DNA of 35,126 nucleotides from Bacteroidia bacterium. Lineage in GTDB: Bacteria > Bacteroidota > Bacteroidia > Chitinophagales > Saprospiraceae. The notes under the pieces were generated by a model. That model did not search any database, was not told the DNA's origin, and saw only the letters and a program-made list of their open reading frames with translations. The DNA is taken from the NCBI GenBank assembly GCA_030430845.1, contig JAUIKE010000083.1:1-35126 (forward strand), read 5' to 3'. Of this stretch, positions 15,614 through 22,675 are shown piece after piece; position 1 is the stretch's first letter, and every line of letters begins with the position of its first letter. The translations under genes were made by a program, and so were the position numbers.

Positions 15614-16843
15614 TTAAAGGTTGGAGGTGATTAAAAGGTCCAGATCTGTACTCTTGATCTTAAAGCGCTCTCCCAAATATTCATTACACAGACAGCCCTT
15701 GTAGGTATAGACCCCATGCCTCAAGCCGTAATGGCTGAACAACAAGCGCTCTATGCTGCCGGTACTTCCTGCCTTTAATAGAATAGGCGTCAAAATATTA
15801 CTAACCGCCACAGATGCGGTTCGGGACACTCTGGAGGCCATATTCGGCACACAGTAATGGATTACATCGTGCTTGACAAAGGTCGGTTTATCCAAAGTAG
15901 TGACTTCCGACGTAGCAATACATCCACCCTGATCGATACTCACATCAATGATGACGGAGCCCGGGCGCATTTCTCTGACCATATCCTCACTGACTAATAT
16001 GGGCGTCCGGCCCGATTTAGAATGAAGGGCACCGATGACCACATCGGCTGTAATGAGTTCTCTTTTCAGATAAACCGGATTAATGGCAGAAGTAAACAAA
16101 GGCCGGCCAACCTGATTTTGTAATCTTTTGAGTTTGTAGATGTTATTGTCAAAAATACGGACTTCAGCACCCAGGCCGAGAGCGGTCCGGGTGGCGTATT
16201 CGGCTACAATACCTGCCCCGAGGATGACTACTTTTGCAGAAGGAACGCCAGAGATACCCCCCAGGAGCACTCCTTTTCCTCCACCTGTACTGGATAGAAG
16301 TTCTGCGGCTGTTAGCATAGCACTTAGGCCGGCCATTTCGCTCATGATCCTGACCACGGGGAAAGTATCCGATTCGTCCTTAATATATTCCATGGCCAGG
16401 GCGATCACTCTTTTTTGCCGTAACTTTTGAATGTAATCAGCCGAAATAATAGGCAGCTGGAGGGGAGAGATCAGGATCTGGTTGGGGCGCATCAACTCAA
16501 TTTCCTTGACGGTGGGCGGAGCTACCTTTATGATCACATTGGCCTTGTAAACTTGTTCGGGGCTGTAAGCTATTTCAGCGCCGACTTCTGAAAATTCATG
16601 ATCAGAAAACTGGGATTTTTCACCGGCTCCCGATTCAATGACGATCCGATGACCGTGTGCAATGAGCGTTTCTACAGAGGAGGGCACCAGGGCTACCCTG
16701 TTTTCCTGCAGGGTAATCTCCTTTGGAATGCCAATGAATAATTTATTAGGCTTACGTTGGACTTCCAGCATTTCAGTTTGCGTCTGCAACTGGCTTTCAG
16801 TAAAGATTTTAGGAATGGGTATCCGCTTTTCCTTTTCACTCAT
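15614..16843 (-). CDS. ald: Alanine dehydrogenase (Bacteroidota-type Ald)
   Basis: It would interconvert alanine and pyruvate with NAD+/NADH in the cytoplasm. Family motifs: IGIPKEITLQENRVALVP (Arg49 in the substrate site), Lys106 in VIIKVAPP, a nucleotide-binding loop GAGIVAE at 209-215, and Asp304 in DVSIDQGG. The position of the catalytic His of classical Ald (in Y-L-H-L) is Gln129 (SPLQLP), a change I also associate with other Bacteroidota members of this family, so the reaction should not be taken for granted. At 409 residues it is longer than the usual ~370 because of a 34-residue N-terminal extension. It lies 29 bp downstream of tsaE, probably in one transcript. Confidence 0.85.
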   Translation of the reverse strand: MSEKEKRIPIPKIFTESQLQTQTEMLEVQRKPNKLFIGIPKEITLQENRVALVPSSVETLIAHGHRIVIESGAGEKSQFSDHEFSEVGAEIAYSPEQVYKANVIIKVAPPTVKEIELMRPNQILISPLQLPIISADYIQKLRQKRVIALAMEYIKDESDTFPVVRIMSEMAGLSAMLTAAELLSSTGGGKGVLLGGISGVPSAKVVILGAGIVAEYATRTALGLGAEVRIFDNNIYKLKRLQNQVGRPLFTSAINPVYLKRELITADVVIGALHSKSGRTPILVSEDMVREMRPGSVIIDVSIDQGGCIATSEVTTLDKPTFVKHDVIHYCVPNMASRVSRTASVAVSNILTPILLKAGSTGSIERLLFSHYGLRHGVYTYKGCLCNEYLGERFKIKSTDLDLLITSNL

Positions 16844-16872
16844 GTTCCTCGGAATAAAAGTTAATCTGTCCT

Positions 16873-17301
16873 TTACAAAAATACGACTTTTCGGGTGGAA
16901 TCCGCTACAATTTGAATTTGAATTCTGACGATCTCTTCGCCTTCCAGTAAGGGCTCTATCAATTCAGGCCATTCAATGAAGCAATAATGATTGCTGTATA
17001 GTATTTCCTCTATCCCGATATCCAGGGCCTCTTCCATGTTTTTTAAGCGGTAAAGATCCAAATGATACAGCGTATCGGCTGAAGTTTCCGCATTGATCGA
17101 ATATTCATTAACCAAAGAGAAAGTAGGACTGGTGACACTTTCCCGCACGCCTAATAGGCGACATATGGCTTGAATAAAACTGGTTTTTCCTGCCCCGATT
17201 TCTCCGGAAAAGGTGAAAATTTTGTTCTCACCGGCATATTCCAACAAGCTATTTGCGGCTTGCTCCCATTCCTCTATTTTGGTAATGAGCAATTCTTTCA
17301 T
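16873..17301 (-). CDS. tsaE: tRNA threonylcarbamoyladenosine biosynthesis ATPase TsaE
   Basis: TsaE is the ATPase that drives the TsaB-TsaD-TsaE cycle making t6A at position 37 of ANN-decoding tRNAs. The 142-residue product has the Walker A loop GEIGAGKT at 33-40, the switch-like SPTFSLVNEY, HLDLYRL at about 98-104 and FIEWPE, all in the family order and at normal length. It precedes the alanine dehydrogenase gene on the same strand. The start is at the first ATG before MKELLITK. In 17302-17582, between its start and gyrB, I see only the gyrB promoter. Confidence 0.95.
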   Translation of the reverse strand: MKELLITKIEEWEQAANSLLEYAGENKIFTFSGEIGAGKTSFIQAICRLLGVRESVTSPTFSLVNEYSINAETSADTLYHLDLYRLKNMEEALDIGIEEILYSNHYCFIEWPELIEPLLEGEEIVRIQIQIVADSTRKVVFL

Positions 17302-17544
17302 TTCAAGTTTAAAATTCTCTATAGGCTTTCTAATACAGACCGAATTTACGTTTATTTAATCGATTTCTTTCGCCCCGATCAGGGCGCTTCTTTGAAAAGG
17401 TCCCAAATCATTCAACAAACCATCTGAGAAATAGGTTTAATGTGTTTATTTTTTATATATAAAAAATTGAATAACAGTGTTTTAAATTTGTTTTTTTACT
17501 AATAAAAAAGTCCTGTTAAAGTGCCGTCTAAATTGATCCTTTTA

Positions 17545-17575
17545 TTTATTCAAACGTTAATTTTTTGTATATTTG
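17545..17575 (+). promoter_or_regulatory. gyrB promoter, start site next to the ATG
   Basis: TATATTTG at 17568-17575 matches TAnnTTTG exactly. TTTA at 17545-17548, 19 nt upstream, is one base off the -33 TTTG. Initiation about 6-7 nt after the box falls at the ATG (17583), which predicts a leaderless or nearly leaderless mRNA. Confidence 0.55.
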
Positions 17576-17582
17576 CAAGGAT

Positions 17583-19553
17583 ATGGTAACAGAAAATAAT
17601 GACTTAAATAAACAGCAGGGCGAGTATAGTGCCAGTAACATTCAGGCACTGGAAGGACTCGAAGCAGTCCGTAAACGCCCGGGGATGTACATTGGAAGCA
17701 CAGATTCGAAGGGGCTTCATCACCTGGTCTGGGAAGTAGTGGATAATTCCATTGACGAACACCTGGCTGGGCACTGTACGAAGATAGATCTTATTATTCA
17801 CCCGAATAATTCCATTTCAGTTAAGGATGATGGTCGTGGTATACCGACCGGGATGCATAAAAAGCTGAAAAAATCAGCTTTGGAGGTTGTAATGACCGTT
17901 CTGCATGCCGGGGGTAAATTCGACAAAAACACCTACAAGGTTTCCGGCGGTTTGCACGGAGTAGGGGTTTCCTGTGTGAATGCCCTTTCGTCTTTTCTGA
18001 AAGCAGAAGTGCATAGAGAAGGGAAGGTCTTTGAGCAGGAATATAGCCAAGGGAAACCTCAGAATGAAGTGCATACAACCGGCGAGTCCGACAAAACGGG
18101 TACGACCATTACCTTTAAGCCTGACGGGGAGATTTTTGAAACACTGGAATACAAATACGAAATTCTGGCTAACAGGCTCCGGGTTTTATCCTATCTGAAT
18201 AAAGGTTTATTATTAACCATTACGGATGAACGGGAAAAAGATGATGACGGCAATTTCATAACTGAGGAGTTTTACTCTGAAGGAGGCCTGAAGGAATTTG
18301 TACAGTATCTGGATGGATCCCGGCATGGACTGATCGAAGAGCCTATCCACATTAGAGGAAGTGAAGAGAACGTAGAAGTGGAGGTGGCTATGCAATACAA
18401 TACTTCTTACTCTGAGAATATCTATTCTTTTGTGAATAATATTACAACCAGAGAGGGAGGTACGCACGTTCGCGGTTTTAGAATGGCCGTCAATCGCGAG
18501 TTCGGGAAGTATGCCGAAGAAAATGGCTTCTTCAAAAAGCTTACTTTCAAAGTAAGTGGAGAAGATTTTCGAGAAGGCCTGACAGCCGTGGTTTCTGTAA
18601 AAGTACCCGAGCCTCAGTTTAAAGGACAAACCAAGGGCGAATTGGGTAACTCGGAAGTAACCCGGATCGTTTCTCGCGCAGTGGGAGAAGTCCTCAAACA
18701 CTATCTGGAAGAAAACCCCAGGAGTGCCAAGAAGATCATTGATAAAGTGGTTCTGGCAGCTACCGCTCGTCATGCCGCCCGGAAAGCTCGCGAAATGGTA
18801 CAGCGCAAAAGTGCCGTAACCAGCGGGGGCCTACCTGGAAAATTATCAGATTGTTCTTCACGCGATCCAGAAGCTTGTGAGATCTTCCTGGTAGAGGGGG
18901 ATTCGGCCGGCGGAACTGCCAAACAAGGCCGGGATCGTAACTTCCAGGCCATCCTGCCACTAAGAGGTAAGATCCTGAATGTGGAAAAAGCCTTGGAGCA
19001 CAAAATATATGATAACGAAGAGATCAAAAATATTTTTACTGCCCTCGGGGTCAGTATTCAGGAGGATGATGATGGTGAGCGTATGCTGAATCTTGAAAAG
19101 CTGCGGTATTTTAAGGTCATCATCATGACGGATGCCGATGTGGATGGAAGCCACATCACCACCCTGATCCTAACTTTCTTTTTCCGCTATATGCGTCGCC
19201 TGGTAGAAGATGGGCACGTTTACATCGCAGCACCGCCTCTTTATTTGATCAAAAAAGGTAAAAAGGGCGTTTATTGCTGGAATGAAGATGAGCGCAAGGC
19301 CGCCATTGCTGAATTGGGGAGCGGCGAAAATGATTCTTCCGTGAAGATCCAACGATATAAGGGATTGGGAGAGATGAATGCCGAGCAGCTCTGGGACACC
19401 ACCATGAATCCGGAATCCCGGATTTTACGCCAGGTATCCATCGAAGATGCTAAGGAAGCAGATCGGGTGTTCTCAATGCTGATGGGCGATGAAGTGCCGC
19501 CTCGCAGGGCCTTTATAGAGGCAAATGCAAAGTATGCCAATGTAGATGTATAA
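17583..19553 (+). CDS. gyrB: DNA gyrase subunit B
   Basis: GyrB is the ATPase and Toprim subunit of DNA gyrase. The GHKL ATPase domain shows LEAVRKRPGMYIGST, WEVVDNSIDEHLAGHC and DDGRGIPTGMH; the transducer follows. The Toprim domain shows CEIFLVEGDSAGGTAKQGR, LPLRGKILNVE and the metal-binding DADVDGSHI. The C-terminal end has QRYKGLGEMNAEQLWDTTMNP and EVPPRRAFIEANAKYANVDV, which favours GyrB over ParE. The length of 656 residues is typical and there is no proteobacterial-type insertion. A TTG six codons upstream (17565) lies inside the promoter, so ATG 17583 is the start. The stop codon is inside the following palindrome. Confidence 0.96.
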   Translation: MVTENNDLNKQQGEYSASNIQALEGLEAVRKRPGMYIGSTDSKGLHHLVWEVVDNSIDEHLAGHCTKIDLIIHPNNSISVKDDGRGIPTGMHKKLKKSALEVVMTVLHAGGKFDKNTYKVSGGLHGVGVSCVNALSSFLKAEVHREGKVFEQEYSQGKPQNEVHTTGESDKTGTTITFKPDGEIFETLEYKYEILANRLRVLSYLNKGLLLTITDEREKDDDGNFITEEFYSEGGLKEFVQYLDGSRHGLIEEPIHIRGSEENVEVEVAMQYNTSYSENIYSFVNNITTREGGTHVRGFRMAVNREFGKYAEENGFFKKLTFKVSGEDFREGLTAVVSVKVPEPQFKGQTKGELGNSEVTRIVSRAVGEVLKHYLEENPRSAKKIIDKVVLAATARHAARKAREMVQRKSAVTSGGLPGKLSDCSSRDPEACEIFLVEGDSAGGTAKQGRDRNFQAILPLRGKILNVEKALEHKIYDNEEIKNIFTALGVSIQEDDDGERMLNLEKLRYFKVIIMTDADVDGSHITTLILTFFFRYMRRLVEDGHVYIAAPPLYLIKKGKKGVYCWNEDERKAAIAELGSGENDSSVKIQRYKGLGEMNAEQLWDTTMNPESRILRQVSIEDAKEADRVFSMLMGDEVPPRRAFIEANAKYANVDV

Positions 19554-19601
19554 CTAAAATAAAAATCGCGGCCAACGGCCGCGATTTTTATTTTAGTTAT
19601 A
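19549..19601. terminator. Bidirectional terminator holding both stop codons (gyrB/ppk2)
   Basis: Arms 19549-19573 and 19577-19601 pair perfectly (25 bp) with loop AAC; the inner stem is CGCGGCC/GGCCGCG and the outer part A/T-rich. The gyrB TAA (19551-19553) is in the left arm and the ppk2 TAA (19593-19595, minus) in the right arm. Confidence 0.9.
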
Positions 19602-20366
19602 AGGAATAGTTTTTAAAATATGCTCCGTCGCCTGAATTCGGGCCGTATTTTTATTATTGGCATCAATGATGACCCAGGGGCATATCTTGGTATTTGTCTT
19701 TTTAAACATTTTTACCTTATAAGCTGTGTATTGATCCCATAGTTCCTGGGCGCTCTCATCCACCGGCGTCATTTTCCACCTTTTTAATGGGCTGCTTTTG
19801 ATATCGGCGAAACGTCGGGCCTGCTCGTCTTTTTTAATAGAAAAATAGAACTTAATCAGGTAAGTACCCGATTCCACGATCATGCGCTCAAACTCATTGA
19901 CCTGCCCCATAAATCTTTGATACTCATTTTCCGAACAGAAGCCGTTCACAGGCTCCACCACAGCCCGGTTGTACCAGCTACGGTCAAAAAATACGATCTC
20001 TCCCGGCTTGGGCAATCGGTTGACGTATCTTTGAAAATACCACTGTCCGGCCTCCTCAGCTGTCGGCTTCGGCAAGGCCGCAATTCGATAAAAGCGGGGG
20101 TTAATATGCGCGGTTATTCGGCGGATGGCCCCTCCCTTGCCGGCTGCATCCCGCCCCTCGAAAATGACTACTACCTTTTCCTGGTTCTTTATTACCCAGT
20201 TTTGTAGCTTGATCAACTCTGTTTGTAACTCCCGAAGCTTGATCTCAAAACGGGCATTTTCAAGAGCTTTTTCGAAATTGAGTTTTTTATCAACTAATAA
20301 GTGTTTCAGACCTATCTTGGAATTTAATATTTCAATTTCTTCTTGTGTTAATTCTAGTTTTGCCAT
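19593..20366 (-). CDS. ppk2: Polyphosphate kinase 2 family protein (second of a tandem pair)
   Basis: PPK2 enzymes use polyphosphate to phosphorylate nucleoside mono- or diphosphates, or the reverse. The 257-residue single-domain protein has the Walker A-like loop GRDAAGKGG at 71-79, the Walker B-like FFDRSWYNR with Asp128, the lid arginines in RYVNRLPKPGE, and SIKKDEQARRF. Length and motifs fit one-domain class I PPK2. Which nucleotide it prefers cannot be read from this. It lies 51 bp downstream of a paralogue on the same strand, probably co-transcribed. The stop codon is in the terminator shared with gyrB. Confidence 0.93.
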   Translation of the reverse strand: MAKLELTQEEIEILNSKIGLKHLLVDKKLNFEKALENARFEIKLRELQTELIKLQNWVIKNQEKVVVIFEGRDAAGKGGAIRRITAHINPRFYRIAALPKPTAEEAGQWYFQRYVNRLPKPGEIVFFDRSWYNRAVVEPVNGFCSENEYQRFMGQVNEFERMIVESGTYLIKFYFSIKKDEQARRFADIKSSPLKRWKMTPVDESAQELWDQYTAYKVKMFKKTNTKICPWVIIDANNKNTARIQATEHILKTIPYN

Positions 20367-20417
20367 TGGACTCTATTTAGAGTAAAAGTGAAACAGGGTG
20401 AAAGTGTATCGGTAGAA

Positions 20418-21251
20418 CTACCTAAAATACCGATAATACTTCACAATCACGTTCGGGTCGGGTAGGAGCACTGCTTTAGAACTTCCTTTGCCCGGATAAT
20501 CAAAAACGGAGAGCATATGCCTGATACTTTCCAGCCGGGCCGTCCTTTTATCATCCGTTTTTACAATGATCCAGGGACTAAAGGGGGTATGGGTTTTGGA
20601 GAACATTTGCTCCTTATAGTGGGTGTATTTATCCCACAATTCCTGCCCTTTCATATCCACGGGACTGAATTTCCAGCGTTTTAGCGGATTTTTTAAGCGG
20701 GAGCTAAACCGCCTTTGTTGCTCATCTTTGGAAATCGAGAACCAGAATTTGATGAGTACCATATTATCCTCATATAGCATATGCTCAAATTCGGATACCT
20801 GCAGCATGAATTCCTGATATTGCTTTTTGTCACAAAAGCCCATGACGGGCTCTACCACGGCCCGGTTGTACCAGCTTCGGTCAAAAAACACAATTTCACC
20901 CGGGTTGGGTAATTCTTTTATGTACCTTCTGAAGTACCACTGCCCTTGTTCTACTTCTGTGGGCTTAGACAAGGCCACCACCCGCATAGAGCGAGGATTG
21001 AGATGTTCTGTGAAACGCTTAATAGATCCACCTTTACCGGCCGCATCTCGCCCTTCAAAAATAACGGCTACCCGCATTCTCTTTTTGGCTACCCAGCGTT
21101 GCAGATTAACGAGTTCGACCTGTAGCAATTTTAATTCTTCTACATATCTCTGATTGCGAAGCCCGGCTTTGATGTTGATGTTTTGCTTATCGGCAATATT
21201 GATAAGGTCACTGCGGGATTTGGCCTTCTGAAAGTCCTCGAGTTTAAACAT
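20418..21251 (-). CDS. ppk2: Polyphosphate kinase 2 family protein (first of a tandem pair)
   Basis: The 277-residue protein shares all PPK2 motifs with its downstream neighbour: GRDAAGKGG at 67-75, FFDRSWYNR with Asp124, RYIKELPNPGE and SISKDEQQRRF. The two differ mainly at the ends; this one has a longer C-terminus (PDPNVIVKYYRYF). Tandem paralogues suggest duplication followed by divergence, possibly into different nucleotide or chain-length preferences. A TATCTTTG box 32 bp upstream of the start could drive both genes. The fold-back element at 21306 begins just upstream of this box. Confidence 0.93.
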   Translation of the reverse strand: MFKLEDFQKAKSRSDLINIADKQNINIKAGLRNQRYVEELKLLQVELVNLQRWVAKKRMRVAVIFEGRDAAGKGGSIKRFTEHLNPRSMRVVALSKPTEVEQGQWYFRRYIKELPNPGEIVFFDRSWYNRAVVEPVMGFCDKKQYQEFMLQVSEFEHMLYEDNMVLIKFWFSISKDEQQRRFSSRLKNPLKRWKFSPVDMKGQELWDKYTHYKEQMFSKTHTPFSPWIIVKTDDKRTARLESIRHMLSVFDYPGKGSSKAVLLPDPNVIVKYYRYFR

Positions 21252-21282
21252 GCTTGTATCAAAATAATTTTTTCGGAAAAAA

Positions 21283-21290
21283 CAAAGATA
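21283..21290 (-). promoter_or_regulatory. -7 box of the ppk2 pair
   Basis: On the minus strand 21290-21283 reads TATCTTTG, an exact TAnnTTTG, 32 nt before the ATG. The -33 region falls at the edge of the fold-back element and has no TTTG. Confidence 0.5.
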
Positions 21291-21305
21291 AATAAGTGGA
21301 GGGAG

Positions 21306-21675
21306 AAATTTTAGTTTACTTTTAGTGGCGGCTGTTAGAGTCGTGTATTATTGAATGGTAATAATTGTATACGGGAACGCAGTATTCAATCTATGTTAGG
21401 TACTGCCCTGAAAGGGCTTTCTACTTATTGCCCGGAGCAACGCTCCGGGTGTTAAAGGGCACCCCCATTTCCCGCCCTGAAAGGGCACTCCAATTAAGCT
21501 GCCCTTTCAGGGCGCATGGAGGTAGGAGTTTAAACACTCCGGGCGGCGCCCGGAGTTGGTTTTATATTTGCCTTTCAGGCAAAATATTATCTCAGTTGAT
21601 TTATTTATACACCTTCCGAATATTCCCATTCAATGCACGCCTCTAACAGCCGGCTCCAAAAGTAAACTTAAATTT
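21306..21675. mobile_element. 370-bp fold-back (MITE-like) element
   Basis: The left end (21306-21362) and right end (21621-21675, reverse-complemented) align over about 55 bp with few mismatches, both containing AGTTTACTTTT, GGCTGTTAGAG and ATTGAATGG. The interior is nearly symmetrical. Each half carries hairpins: GCCCTGAAAGGGC-type at 21404-21416, 21474-21486 and 21501-21513, CCCGGAGC-aac-GCTCCGGG at 21431-21449, ACTCCGGGC-ggc-GCCCGGAGT at 21536-21556, and GCCT-ttc-AGGC at 21570-21580. No transposase is encoded. It fills the divergent gap between the ppk2 promoter and the dehydratase start. Movement is inferred from the terminal inverted repeats; I could not identify a target-site duplication. 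Confidence 0.7.
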
Positions 21676-21681
21676 TTAGGG

Positions 21682-22635
21682 ATGGATATATTAAACGAAA
21701 TACTATTAGCTGAAAAACGCATACGTCCGCATATTTTAAAAACGCCGCTCATCGAATCACGAGAATTGAGTAAACTGATCAATGGGAAGGTTTATCTGAA
21801 ACTCGAAAATGAACAATATACCGGCTCTTTCAAAGCTCGTGGCAGCCTCAACAAAATCCTTGCCCTTTCGGAAGAAGAAAAGAAAAAAGGAGTGGTCACG
21901 GCCTCTACCGGCAACCATGCTTTGGGTTGTGCCCGTGCCTTAGAGATCGCACAAGCCAACGGCACGATCTTCCTTCCCGAAAATGCTTCCAAAGCTAAGG
22001 TCCAGGCACTTTCTAATTATTCCGCTGAACTAAAATTTCATGGCTCTGACTCCTTAACCACCGAATTACATGCCAAAAAAATAGCTCAGGAAGAAAACCG
22101 GGTATGGATCTCCCCTTACAACGACCCTCAGATCATGGGCGGCCAGGGAACGATCGGCATCGAACTGCTCGAGCAACTGCCCGAATTTGATGCAGTCCTT
22201 ATCACCGTCGGTGGCGGCGGACTCATCGGAGGAATCGGAACCTATCTGAAATCTCAGCGCCCCGAAATAGAGGTGGTGGGCTGCCAGCCGGAGAATTCTC
22301 CGGAGATGGCCCTGAGCGTCCAGGCGGGTCATATCGTGTACCTGGACGAATACATCGAAACGCTTTCGGACGGCTCCGCCGGGGGGATAGAAGATGGCTC
22401 TATTACTTTCCCGATCTGTCAGCAAGTAGTGGATAACTATATTTTGGCAAGCGAAGAAGAAATCGCCGAGGGCATCAAATTTGTAGTGCACAAGCATCAC
22501 AAGATCATCGAAGGCTCAGCTGCTGTGACAATCGCCGCTTTGGTGAAAAATAAGGAGCGTTTTGAAGAGAAAACCGTGGTATTGCTTATGTGTGGAGCGA
22601 ATATTGATATTGAGAAGCTGAAAAAGATAATATAA
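21682..22635 (+). CDS. PLP-dependent threonine/serine dehydratase-like enzyme without ACT domain
   Basis: The 317-residue enzyme has the fold-type II PLP signature: Lys51 in YTGSFKARG, the substrate loop ASTGNHA (74-80), the phosphate-binding GGGGLIGG (177-184) and CGANID near the end. It would deaminate threonine or serine to a 2-oxo acid and ammonia, or act as a serine racemase; the sequence alone does not decide. There is no C-terminal ACT regulatory domain, so it is the catabolic-length form. I start at ATG 21682 (MDILNEILLAEKRI). The frame is open upstream to 21556, but that part lies inside the fold-back element. The stop codon is in the next terminator. Confidence 0.9.
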   Translation: MDILNEILLAEKRIRPHILKTPLIESRELSKLINGKVYLKLENEQYTGSFKARGSLNKILALSEEEKKKGVVTASTGNHALGCARALEIAQANGTIFLPENASKAKVQALSNYSAELKFHGSDSLTTELHAKKIAQEENRVWISPYNDPQIMGGQGTIGIELLEQLPEFDAVLITVGGGGLIGGIGTYLKSQRPEIEVVGCQPENSPEMALSVQAGHIVYLDEYIETLSDGSAGGIEDGSITFPICQQVVDNYILASEEEIAEGIKFVVHKHHKIIEGSAAVTIAALVKNKERFEEKTVVLLMCGANIDIEKLKKII

Positions 22636-22675
22636 AAGCAAGCGCCTTCAGGCGCTTGCTTTTATATTATCTTTT
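22622..22675. terminator. Bidirectional terminator holding both stop codons
   Basis: Arms 22622-22646 and 22651-22675 pair perfectly (25 bp) around TTCA; GC-rich inside (GCAAGCGCC) and A/T-rich outside. The dehydratase TAA (22633-22635) and the hybrid kinase TAA (22667-22669, minus) both lie in the arms. Confidence 0.9.

Noticed and set aside
18213..18773. 186-codon minus-strand frame inside gyrB
   Set aside because: Shadow of gyrB; no independent features.
21556..21681. Upstream extension of the dehydratase
   Set aside because: It lies within the fold-back element, and the family start MDILNEILLAEKRI fits ATG 21682.
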